NCBI GenBank assembly: GCA_013399015.1
Contig: VWZX01008144.1
Span: forward strand, 421,053 to 485,052
Direction: 5' to 3'
Origin: Galbula dea
Lineage: Eukaryota; Chordata; Aves; Piciformes; Galbulidae
Length of the DNA stretch: 64,000 nucleotides
The notes under the pieces were generated by a model. It was not told where the DNA came from and searched no databases. It was given only the letters and a program-made list of their open reading frames with translations. Of the stretch, positions 34,751-44,945 are shown one piece after another (within the stretch, counting starts at the first letter, position 1; the number at the start of each line of letters is the position of its first letter). The translations under genes were made by a program, and so were the position numbers.

Positions 34751-35623
34751 TGACTGTGGATGGTAAAGTGTGAGGTGCTCAGGCTGCAGAAGGCTCACCT
34801 GAAACAGCATCTGCCTGCTCTCTGTCATCTGCTAGATGTAGGCTAGACAGGCTGTAGCTCTGGCTCAGTAAGGTGTCTCTTCTATTGCCATTCCCCCTCC
34901 TCTTCCAATTTTCTTCTGCAGGATTTTTTCCATCAGTTAGCATTGAGCTCATGATGCATCGCAGCACTGAGGCTGAGGCACATGCCCATGAGGATAACTT
35001 CCACTCTCACCATAGGGAGGGCAAGCTTTTATTGATAGGGAGGAAACAGAAGGGGAAGTGTGTGCCATGTGCATGTCCAGGCATTGAGACCATTCACATT
35101 CAGCTGCAAACACAGAATCATAGAATCATAACATGTCACACCCTTGGCAGCTAGATCTTGCCTGCACAGTCCTGAAGTGCCTGTGGCTTGTGCTGGAGCC
35201 AGTGGTTTCACTGTGACTCTCTGTGCTGGAGACACAGCCCAGGGCTACAAGAACCTCCTCAAAAAGAAAATGCAAGCAGGGGATAGAACTGTCCTTGTTC
35301 AGGGGCAGGAAGACACAGCCTATCCTACCAAGAGTCCGGTGGGGACTTGCCAGTGTTGCACAAATCCTGCACACCCATCAGCAGAGGTTGGGTACCATGT
35401 ACCACACAGAGGCTTAGCCAGGCCATTTCAGTTTTAGTTCTTTTTTCTCAGGGTCTTTGCAAAGGGAACTAACCCATCTGCTTGTTCCAACAGATTTCCC
35501 CTAAACTACTGAGAGTCCTTTACAGAAGAACCTCACCTGAACAGGAGGCATGGTATGAGGCTGAGGCAGACATAGGAAATCCTAGTAATGAACCAACTTC
35601 CCAGTGAACTAATGCAGAGCTTA
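34751..35623. other. Gene-free stretch with a 19-bp CR1 tail remnant
   Basis: 'cagaatcatagaatcata' near 35112-35130 is the terminal motif of a minus-oriented CR1, but nothing of the body follows. The remainder shows nothing recognisable. Confidence 0.5.
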
Positions 35624-36102
35624 CCTAACCCTAACACTAACCCCAACTCCTAACCATAACCCTAAAGGTTACCTCTAACCCTAGAATTAGACCTACCCCT
35701 AAACCTAACTATAACCATTACCATAAACCAAACACTAATCCTTAACCTTACCCTTAATCCTAATCCTAGTACTACACCTTAACTCTAACAACTTAATCCT
35801 AAACCTAACACTTAATCCTAAACCTAGCCTCGAAAGATCATCCTAACCCCTTAATCCTAACCATAGTCCCAAACCCCAGCCCTAACCCGAGTCCTAAACC
35901 CTAACTGTAACCCCTTAATCCTAACCCTAACCCTAACACTTAATCCTAACCCTAATCCCTTAGTCCTAACCCTAACCTTTAACTCTAACCCTGACCCTAA
36001 CTCTAGCCCTAAACCTGAACCCTGACCCTAACTCTAACCCCAACCCCTAAACCTAACCTGAACCCTGACCCTAACCCTAATCCTAACCCTAACCCCAACC
36101 CA
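35624..36102. repeat. Degenerate interstitial telomere-like (CCCTAA)n array
   Basis: About 480 bases made almost entirely of CCCTAA and near variants (CCTTAA, CCCTAAA, CCTAAT, CCCTGA), C-rich strand on plus. Perfect tandem runs are short (at most about three units). The longer variant CTTAATCCTAA recurs at least five times between about 35792 and 35950, so there is some higher-order periodicity. Divergence appears lower in the right half (35,890-36,100). One non-telomeric insert, CCTCGAAAGATCATCC, sits at 35828-35843. Confidence 0.95.
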
Positions 36103-36944
36103 TCACAAGGAAGTGCTTATTAAAGGCAGGTAGGAAGCAGCTAGGGCTGGGTGCAGTGGGTTGGGCTGGCTTAAGAAGGCAGATCCAACTCTGTCTCTCA
36201 GTTCCCAAAAATATTCCTTGTTTCACAGAGACCTCATCTAGAAGATCTCAGTCCTTCCTAGGGCCCAAAACTGGTTTGTAAGGATGCAGCTGTGCTTCTC
36301 CACATCTGTATCAGGATCCAGGACCCCTCCCAGCCTTATTAGTATAGTTGGATAAACCTTGTCTGCAGCAATGAGCTGAGGGGCACAGTTTAAACTCAGG
36401 GTTCAGTGTGATGAACAGTTTGACCAGTGGCCACCCTGAGACAGGCTCTGGAACATAACTGGTGGGTGAAAGCTGTGACTGTCCAGAGAGACAAAGGTGC
36501 TGATGATCTTCAGTCTCTTCTGCATCCTTCCCAGGGTGATCTCAGATCCTGCCAGTGACTTCCTCGTTGGCAGTCTTGGTCAACCAACAAGGACAAACAA
36601 TATTTAGCCTCAGACTATTTTCAGAATGTTTTTTTGCTTGTTTGTTGCTCATTCACCACGATGCCTGACTGGGCTGCATGGCCTCATGTGGTGCCTTCTG
36701 CTTATGGATTGGATGGACCTGCAACTTTACAAACAAGAAGGAAGCAACCAGTAGCCAACACAGATATGTGCTTGTGCTGCTCCCCAGCCAGTGCCAGCAC
36801 CCACAGCTGCTGTTTGCATCACCTTTCCTGCCAGGCAGTGCACCAGGGAGGTGACCTGGTGCTGGGGGGGAAGCCTGCAGTTAAGGTCACATCAATGTCA
36901 GATGCAACCTTCCTGCCATGACACTTGTCTGAGCCCCTTTCTAT
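36103..36944. other. Gene-free stretch
   Basis: Unique-looking sequence between the telomere-like array and the next CR1. No exon or further telomeric units were seen. Confidence 0.6.
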
Positions 36945-37135
36945 CAGAGAATCACAGAATGTTAGGAGCTGGAAGGGACCTCGAAAGATCATCCAGTCCA
37001 ACCCCCCTGGCACAGCAGGATTCCCTAGACCAGCTCACACAGAAGAGGGTCCAGATGGGTTTTGAATGTCTGTAGAGAAGGGGACTCCCCAACCTCTCTG
37101 GGCAGTCTGTGCCAGGGCTCTGGCACCTGAACTGG
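36945..37135 (-). mobile_element. CR1 LINE 3' end
   Basis: The complement begins 'cagagaatcacagaatgtta', then 'gagctggaagggacctcgaa', 'catccagtccaacccccctg' and 'agagggtccagatgggtttt' to 'aacctctctgggcagtctgt'. It contains the same CCTCGAAAGATCATCC 16-mer (36979-36994) that occurs inside the telomere-like array. Confidence 0.93.
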
Positions 37136-37994
37136 GAAAAGAGCAAAGACCTACACAAAGCTTCATCTGACTGACCAGCAGACATTCTGCCCTGGCAGTG
37201 CTGTGACCTTCTTAGACTCATGAGGCACAAAGGAAGGCCCCATGGCCACAGAGCAAAGCTGGGTTATTTCTGTGCTATAACTATGCCCTGGGAGCCCCTG
37301 CAGCATGTCCCAGGAGTTACAGTCTCCCCAGTTCAGGGGCTGTATGTTGTTGTGATGCCACAGAAAGTGCCTGGAGAAGTGGTAAATCCACTAACTCCTC
37401 CTGGATGAAATCATCCTGTAAAAGACTCTCCTGCTGCTCCAGCTGTAGTCCAGCATGGATTTCATCACTGCAGCCATGAAAGATGAGATGTGATACTGAA
37501 CCATCCTGGAGGCAGGAGGGCAAACTCCCAAAATGGGTTTGAGGATAACTGCTAACCCTCCAATATAGCTGGGAAGAGCTAAGTATGTTTGGGGAGGGAG
37601 GCAGTGCTGAGCTGCCCCAGGTGCACCTGCATCTACAAGAGCTGATCTCCTCTCTGCTGACCCTTCAGCAGACACTGTCAGGAGAAGCCCAGGAGCAGGT
37701 TTTCCTCATTCCATAATTTCTCTGAGAAAGTTTATTTTCAGCTTTGTCCTGAAAAACTTAACCCTTTGCTTTTCTAGAATACAATTTGTTTCTGCTGATG
37801 TTCCAGATCTGCCTCTAAGGGGACAACCAAATGACTTTGAGAGTAATAAGACCTGGGGACTGCTTCCCAGCAGCATCTGAGGAAATGAATCTTGTTGCAT
37901 GCTGATAACAAGGGGGAGAATCTTCTCCAAGGGTCACCAGACAGAATCCTCAATAAAGATGAGAGCCTACATGGCCATAAAATCCTGCCCTAGA
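37136..37994. other. Gene-free stretch
   Basis: Nothing recognisable on either strand; short open frames only. Confidence 0.55.
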
Positions 37995-38094
37995 TACCAT
38001 CATGAAGAGGAGACTGAGGAGGGACCTCATAAATGTCTATGAATATGACAAGGGCCAATGTCAGGAAGAAGGAGCCAGGCTCNATTCTATGATA
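37995..38094 (+). mobile_element. CR1 LINE fragment joined to its tail at an ambiguous base
   Basis: 'gaggagactgaggagggacc', 'cataaatgtctatgaatatg' and 'gtcaggaagaaggagccagg' are the mid-3' part of CR1. It stops at N (38083) and resumes with the terminal ATTCTATGATATG. The roughly 300 bases normally between are absent. Confidence 0.85.
38083..38083. other. Single ambiguous base (N)
   Basis: Placed exactly between CR1 body and CR1 tail, like the 9-N gap at 4831. Confidence 0.95.
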
Positions 38095-38649
38095 TGTCCT
38101 TGTCAGGCTGGGCTGAGAAGTCTTCCGGCCAATTGATGATGGAGAAGCTGTGAGCTGTGCTGAATGAGAGAAGGAGCAACTGAACTGCCACAAGACCCAG
38201 TCATGATGCTCCTTGGTTCTAGGTAATTTCCCAGAAACTTTCTTCTCATGAAAACACAGTTTCAAAGTGTCAGTCAGATGCAGAAGGGTCTTCTGCCACC
38301 TTTGCCAGATGCAGAACGAGCTCTCAGGAACATTGCATTGATACAAAAGAATAAAGGATCAACACTGATGAATGTACCAGAAAAGGGAGGTTCAAATAGT
38401 AGAAGTTTTGCAGTCTCAGGTGAAACTCAGTGAAAACCTCAGTAAACTCTAAACCCAGTAAACTCTCAGACTTTACACAGAGCAAGCACAGCTCTGTCCT
38501 TGTCTGCCTTGACAGGTGTCAGTAGGAACCAAGCCTGGCCCTACCACCGTGGCAGCAGGTGAAGAAGGTCTCTCTCTTGCCACCACAGGTCATTTCAGAT
38601 TTTCCTAGCTAAAAACTCATATTTGTAACCTCACCAAGACCAACAGCTT

Positions 38650-39030
38650 GTGTTTCAGTTCATATAGTCACAGAAGAGTGACTGCTCTACATTTCAAGGC
38701 TGTATGGGATGGAGAGTTCACCACATCTCTGGGCTCCTTGTTCCAATGGTCAGTTGTTCCCACTGTTAAAAATAGTTACTTTATCTCAAGGCTGACAACC
38801 ACCTTGAATCTTTTTCTGTCTTTGTCTGCCCTCTTAAGGAGCCCTTTGCTCTCAAAATATTCCCCCACATCAGTTCTCACAGACCATGATTAAATCACCT
38901 CTTAAAAACTAGATAAACTAAACAGATCATGTTCCATTAGTCTCTCACTGAAAATGATTTCTAGCCTGGGATAACTTTCTAATTCTTTCCTGAGTCCTTT
39001 CCAAGCTCCCAGTGTCACTCTCAAGCACAA
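38650..39030 (-). mobile_element. Ancient CR1/L3-like LINE fragment
   Basis: The plus-strand pieces 'ttcaccacatctctgggctc', 'ttgttccaatggtcagttgt', 'accatgattaaatcacctct', 'aactagataaactaaacaga' and 'gttccattagtctctcactg' follow the complement of the 3' part of old CR1/L3 elements. It is strongly diverged and its borders are uncertain. Confidence 0.6.
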
Positions 39031-41334
39031 GCACTAGACCTGAATGTGCTGGTTTTGTGATGGTGTCCCTAAAATCACACACAGGAGTAATATCACCTCC
39101 ATGATGTTCCCTGCTTCTCTACATCAAGATCATACTCAGCCTTGCAGCAGTAGTGAGAGTTTCTGCTCTCTGGGTTTCAGTTGAAGCCAACCCCTCTCCA
39201 GGGTTCCTGCTTTCCCTGGTCCATCATCACAGGCATGGCCCACACATCTGATAGCAAGCAATCATGAAATGTGGACTGAAGTGTCCCTGGTTTTATGTAT
39301 TGTGGTGCCTAAGACCCCTTGTCCTTCCAGCTTGATTTCTTCCTGTGCCACCAAGTTTCCATCTGTGTTTTACTTTAGATAAGATTTTATCCCATTCCAG
39401 GCAACCACTCTGTGCTGTCATTAATATCCCATAAACAACCTTTTCCCATGAAGTTCTTGTGCTTGCAGCATACCAATTCCTTCCAACAGGGAAAGAAAAT
39501 CTTTGCCATCCCTCTGCACACTACAAACCATGCCAGCTGATTTCTGCAGCATTAAGTCAGGTGTTTCTAAAACAAGGACTTCTTAGGAAGTATCACAGGT
39601 AGCCAGTCCCAAGTTTGCCTTCTGGGAAGGGCAACGTGGAGTTGACAGAGACAGGGCATCCCACTCTGAAAAGGCATCTCAAATCCTTGGGGGGCAAGCT
39701 ATTTGGGGGGATTCACCTTCCTTCTCCAGCTGCAGAGAATCCCAGACAGCTCCTAAACCAGACTGCAAAGTGAGGTGAAGCCAAATGACACTGAGAGTTA
39801 AAGTCCCATTTCCCAAACAGCCATCAAGAGTCAATACAATGCAGCATCCACATCCCCCAAATTCTTGCTCCAGCAGGTGCCTCTCAGCAGAGCCCAGAAT
39901 CCTCACCCACCACAGGAGGGATGGGAGGCAGAGCCACAGCATCCCATGCTCTGCACCACGAGCACAGCTCTGGGGAGCTCTGCCCTTCTCTCCCCAGGGC
40001 AGAGGTTTGTTTTCCATGCTCCCTCTGGATGCACTCCTGCACATCTCAAGGGGTTACTTCCCCTCTAGCTGTCAAGGCTCTTAATTAACAAAGCATTTAT
40101 GAGGTTGTGTGCCCCTTAATAAAGCACTTAGAAATCTCTTTGATGCTAAGAGGTGAACTTCAGCTAAGTACTTTGCCATGGAAGGATCATGGAAAGGTCA
40201 ACTCTGATTGTACCTATTTGAGCTGTATTGCTGAAGGGCTGATGCCAAACCCAAGCCCTGTGAAGCCATAGGAGGTTTCAGCAGAGGAGCTGGATGGGCT
40301 CCAGAGCCACCAGTGAGAGCCCAGAGCTCTTCACTGTCTACCTGCACATCCCCTTGGCTCTGTACATGGCAGGGAGAGAGGCTGAGGCTGTACAAACCTT
40401 TCTGTAGATCATCAGCTTGCTTCATCTCAGCTCTGAAGAGCACAGGGCAGTCTTTGAGGGGCAGTCTGGGTCGACTGGGAGGGCAGAGGCTGGTGGATTT
40501 GTGATGGAATAGTTTGCAAAGTGGATTTGCAGGAGTGAGTGAAGTCAGTTGAGAAGGAATAGTGCTCCCAGATGTTAAGGGGAACAGAACAAGGAACTGC
40601 CACAGCCTTGGAAGCCTTACACTGCAGGGTAAACCTAGGCCTCCACCCCAGGGGAGAGAAGAGGACACCAGCATGGGTCCCACGTGGGTATCAGCCAAGC
40701 AGGTGGAAGTTAGCACGTTTCTGGCCATCTGGGACCATGGCAGAAGGTCTGAAGAGCTGAGAAGAGCTTTGTTTTCAGAGGAAAAAGCTTCCCCAGAGGG
40801 CTCCCTTTGTGGACCAGATGAATCTCTGGGTCTGTCCTGGCCCCACCTCAGCAGAGCTGTGCTTTCCCCAAGCACTGGGAAGATGCAAATAGCCCCTTCT
40901 GCTTGTTTGGCTGCACCAAAACATCCTGCATCTCCCACTGTTCCCACCATCCCTCCACAGGAAACCACCAACCACCAGGAAAAGTCAATAACCAGCTCTG
41001 GAGCAGCCACATCTCAGATGTCAAAAGCTGGTGGGAGCCTCTTCTAGCTTTTCTGGATGGCTTTTGTATCTGTGTTTCCTCCACTCCTTTGTAAACATCA
41101 ATTTCTGAACCAGGAGCTGGCTTTCAGGGCCCACACCACCCCACAGCTCCCACAGCAAAACACACAAGCCCTGCAAGAAGGAGGACCTGGCAAGAGGACT
41201 GGGAAATATTGTCACTCCAGCTGAGGTCACTCTGCAGCCCATCTTTTACCCAGAGACCTCGACAGAGGAAACTGGAAAATAACACTGGGACAAACTCAGA
41301 TGTTATTCTCCAGCTTGTCATTACCCTGAGTCAG
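39031..41334. other. Gene-free stretch with a 270-codon open frame
   Basis: The minus strand has an ATG frame of 270 codons at 41010-40198 with no recognisable domain, and overlapping plus frames. No CR1 was seen. Likely noncoding. Confidence 0.5.
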
Positions 41335-41460
41335 ACAGAGAGGAGTGGAGAGCCTCTACCCAGGCTAGATTGGAGTGATGGAAAAGACCATTAGGTCATC
41401 TGGGCCATCTGCCCCCACCAGTACATGCCTGTTCTCTGCTTCATGTTATCTAGTGCTTAG
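41335..41460 (-). mobile_element. Ancient CR1/L3-like tail fragment
   Basis: 'gattggagtgatggaaaaga', 'ccattaggtcatctgggcca' and 'ccagtacatgcctgttctct' (plus reading) resemble the terminal part of old amniote CR1 elements in reverse. Low-complexity evidence only. Confidence 0.45.
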
Positions 41461-44400
41461 CCTGGAGTGAGTCAAGTGATGCAGCTTCCAGTTTCCCACG
41501 GGAGACTTTTCCTAATAAAATTAATAGCTGATGGAAACATTTCCTGATACTCTGCCTAACTCTGCTGTTGCTCACATCCATCCCATTACTGCAGCTGACC
41601 CTCCCATGGGCCTCTCTGGAAGCATGTCTCTCCTTGGTGTTCATACCCATCAAATTCCTGCTGACAGTTACTGTCCCATTTTCCCTGGGTTGCGTTTTAC
41701 AGGATGGTGATAACAATCCCAGGCCCAAGGCTGCAAAGAGCTCTCTTTGTCCTTGGAGCCTTTGGACTCCTCTTAAGAAGCTGAATTCCCCAGAAATTCT
41801 GCAAAGGGGAATACTCTGGAGAGGATTCAAGCATGGGGCTTGGGGAGCTGGGCCCTTGAGCCAGAAGGCTGTTGCCATAGTTCTGAAGCTTCTCATGATG
41901 ATTCTCTGCCTTTTGTTCTGATCTAGTTTTCCTTCTTTAAAATGTCATCTCTGATTTCTCCAGGGATCTCCATCCCTTTTCCACACTTAATTAGAGCTTG
42001 AAGTCCCAGCAAGACACGTGATGCCACTTGGAGGAATGGTTCAGGTGTCAAGTGACTGAAAGGTTTGCAGTTTGTGAAGAGACTTCAGCATTTACTAAGA
42101 AGGGAGGTGGAGAGAAAGGGAGAGAGGGAGATGGCCAGAGATGTGCCTGTAGGAGCAAGAGATGTAACTATGACTTGGAAACTTTCTAAAGACTTCAGAG
42201 CATCCAGCCTGGCTCCTTTCCCTCACTGTCAATAAGAGCCTTATTAAAAGAAGTGATTTTTAGGGTTGTGCAAGCCCCCTGGTAGAGCAGCTCTCCAACA
42301 TCAGATGCTGCAAGGGTGGGGAATCCCCTCGGTCCCCAGCGAGCGTGGTGTGGGATCTGCTCCTCGCTGAACCTGGCTGTTGCTCAGCCCTCCCAGCCAA
42401 GAGGAGTACTCATCACCCCTTGGGGCTTCCTCCAGGACATGGCTGGGGACCACACTGGTGGCAGTGAGGTGTATAAAGAGGAAGGACCTGCTTCCTGAAT
42501 GAGTCAGGACACACAGGGTGTGCACAATTGCAGCTTTTCCCCCAGAACTGAGGCTTGGCTCTCAAAGCACTTCTTCACCACCAGCTCTTCAGCCTCTCAG
42601 CTCCACTTGCAGAATCTCTGCCATGCTGACTAGGATGCTCCCAGCCTGGGGACACTGCAGTTCCTGAGGGGAAGAGTGTCTTGCATAGAGCAGAAGGAGC
42701 TGCAATCCAAGATGGAGCCCCTGTGTAGGTCAGATAAACAGAGCTGTGCCTGCAACAGGAAATTAATTTAAATTTAGAAGAAATAATTTTTTCCCTTGCT
42801 TGAATGAGATGGGAGATCCTCCTTCTGTTCTTCATTAAGCAACAAAGGGTGAAACCAACAGCAAATTGTGTGCAAACCACCCAACTGCGGCCCTGAACTC
42901 CTGAAACATCTTTATTCACTTAATCTGGGATTCAGGAAATTCTCCTCCAAGCCAGTTTTATTGGGTGGTTTGAATTGAGCTCTCAGCCTTCCAATCACTA
43001 ACAGATGAACAATTTTGCATAACATTTTTCTCCTGGATTTTTGGCTCTGCTCTGTCCCTCCTCGCAGCTGAGCTGATGAAGCAGACCTGTTGTTGTTCAT
43101 CCTTTCGGAGAAGCCAGCCTTGCTCTGGTTCTGGGAATGGCCATGGGCTGCCCTGGGTCCTGGCTGAGGCCAAGTCCCACCTTTCTCAGTTCCCTTCCAT
43201 CAGTGCTCAGCTCCTCTCTCACCACCTCTCTCTTGACTCCATCCTCCAGCTTCTTCCAGGGCCAGCCCATAAAGATCAGCCAAAACCAGGCCCCGGGTAC
43301 TGAAGGGCAGGCAGTAGGTGCTGATAAACTGCAGCACATCCTGGCTGAGATATGTGGGTAACTGCTGGTGAAATGCAGTGGGGAAGAGGTCTTGCCTGTG
43401 GCTGGAGCTTCAGGAGGAGAAAGGATGCTCTCTGGGCTGACCTCTCCAGGCAGGTGACTGCTGGGCTTGTTTTAGTCATGGCTTTTGTGACTGGGAGTAG
43501 AACACAGATGAATTTCTACACTGTTGGGATAGCTCTAGCATTAGGATCTGTGCTGGCCCATCACCCAGCCTCACCATCACTGTGGCACGGGCTGTGCCTG
43601 GAGACTTGCTGGATGCACTGCCAGGAGCAGTGTGCACGTGTGTGAGAGCCTCTAGTGCTTGTGTGCAGGCTCATCCCCGCGGTGGTGCCAGCCCTCAGGG
43701 CTCCTCTGCCCTACTGGAGATGCATGGCATCTGGAGCCCTGGGAGAAAGCAAAAGGAGAAGGGTGAGACCCTAGGGAAAAAGGGGGTGTAAAATGCATCT
43801 ACATCTCCACCCTCTGCCTTTGCTGCCCAGAGCTGCCAGGACTCAGCTGAAGGCCAGTCAGGAAATGAAATAGGTGCTATGACTCGCCTTGTCCCACTCG
43901 TGGGTGGGCTCCCTCACCTGCCCCTCGCCCCCCACCCCTCGCCCAGACCTCTGGCAGCAGACTGCACCATATGATGTTGCTGCCTTGGTGTTTCAGTGCT
44001 GCCAGTTCCCAGAATAACCTGGTCCCAGGGCTGGGGGAAAACACTTGCTCAGCCAATGTGTTTGCTCAGACACTTCAGCCCAGGATTTTATTATTATAAT
44101 GCCTCCGAGATCTGGGGCTTAGAGGAGGATTTGCTGCCATGTGCCTGACAAAGAGGAGTGACCTCAGCGACACCAGAGAGCAGGGAGCGTGTAAAACCCT
44201 CCTGGCCCCTGCGTAGGAGTGCCGCTTGCCTTCTTGGCTGCTTTCAGCTCCATCTGCTCTCTCCACACTTAGGTCTCCCTGTTAGTCCCTCTTGGGTGGA
44301 GAGAGGACCAGGCAGGAGAGGAGTGTTCACACAAATGGGCTTGACATTATTTGCAGAGCTCCCAGATCAACGTGCCCTGAGTTTTAAGCACAAGAGCGAT

Positions 44401-44689
44401 TCTCCTCGCTCCAGCAGGTCTGCCGCTTCTCCTCCGCGTCTTTGGGTCGTAGGGCACAGGACAACCAATGTATTGTCCTGTCTGCATGGACTGGATCTCC
44501 CTGCCCCACCTGCCAGCTTACCCACCCTGCCTCTGTACTTTTCTACCCTGTGAGGTTTGCTGGTCACCACCACATGCTGCAGAATTGGAGCTGAGTCAAA
44601 TCAACATGTCAAAGATTGTATTAGACATTCCTTCACTCACCCCATGAAATATTGGCCATCTTTTCTGCCACATGGAGCAAAGTAAGTTG

Positions 44690-44945
44690 CAAACCCAATG
44701 GGAAAGGCAGGAAAAACAGTCATTAATAACTGTATTTAATTACAACTTAATTTCTTGAAAAATGTGTTTGAAAGCAGCTGGCAGCAAGTTGAACTATGTG
44801 GAAAGTTTGAAGAACACCAGACCAGACATTAATTAGTCAACAGCCTCCAGAAAAGGTCAGGCTCTGGAAATATTTAAAGGTCCCACAATAAAATGAATTT
44901 TAATTCCAATGCTGAATTAAAACTTCATTGAAAAACCCCAGAAAA
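44690..44945. promoter_or_regulatory. AT-rich candidate noncoding regulatory element
   Basis: TAATTA homeodomain cores occur at 44737-44742 and 44830-44835, together with TTAATTT, TATTTAAAGG and AATAAAATGAATTTTAATT. The block lacks CpG and CR1 sequence and is bordered by GC-richer DNA. An enhancer role is inference only. Confidence 0.22.

Noticed and set aside
40198..41010. 270-codon minus frame beginning MAAPELVIDF
   Set aside because: No recognised domain, no promoter or splice context, and multiple overlapping frames on plus; kept only as part of the gene-free stretch.
44870..44900. AATAAA-type polyadenylation signals in intergenic DNA
   Set aside because: Common by chance in AT-rich DNA and with no gene end to serve.
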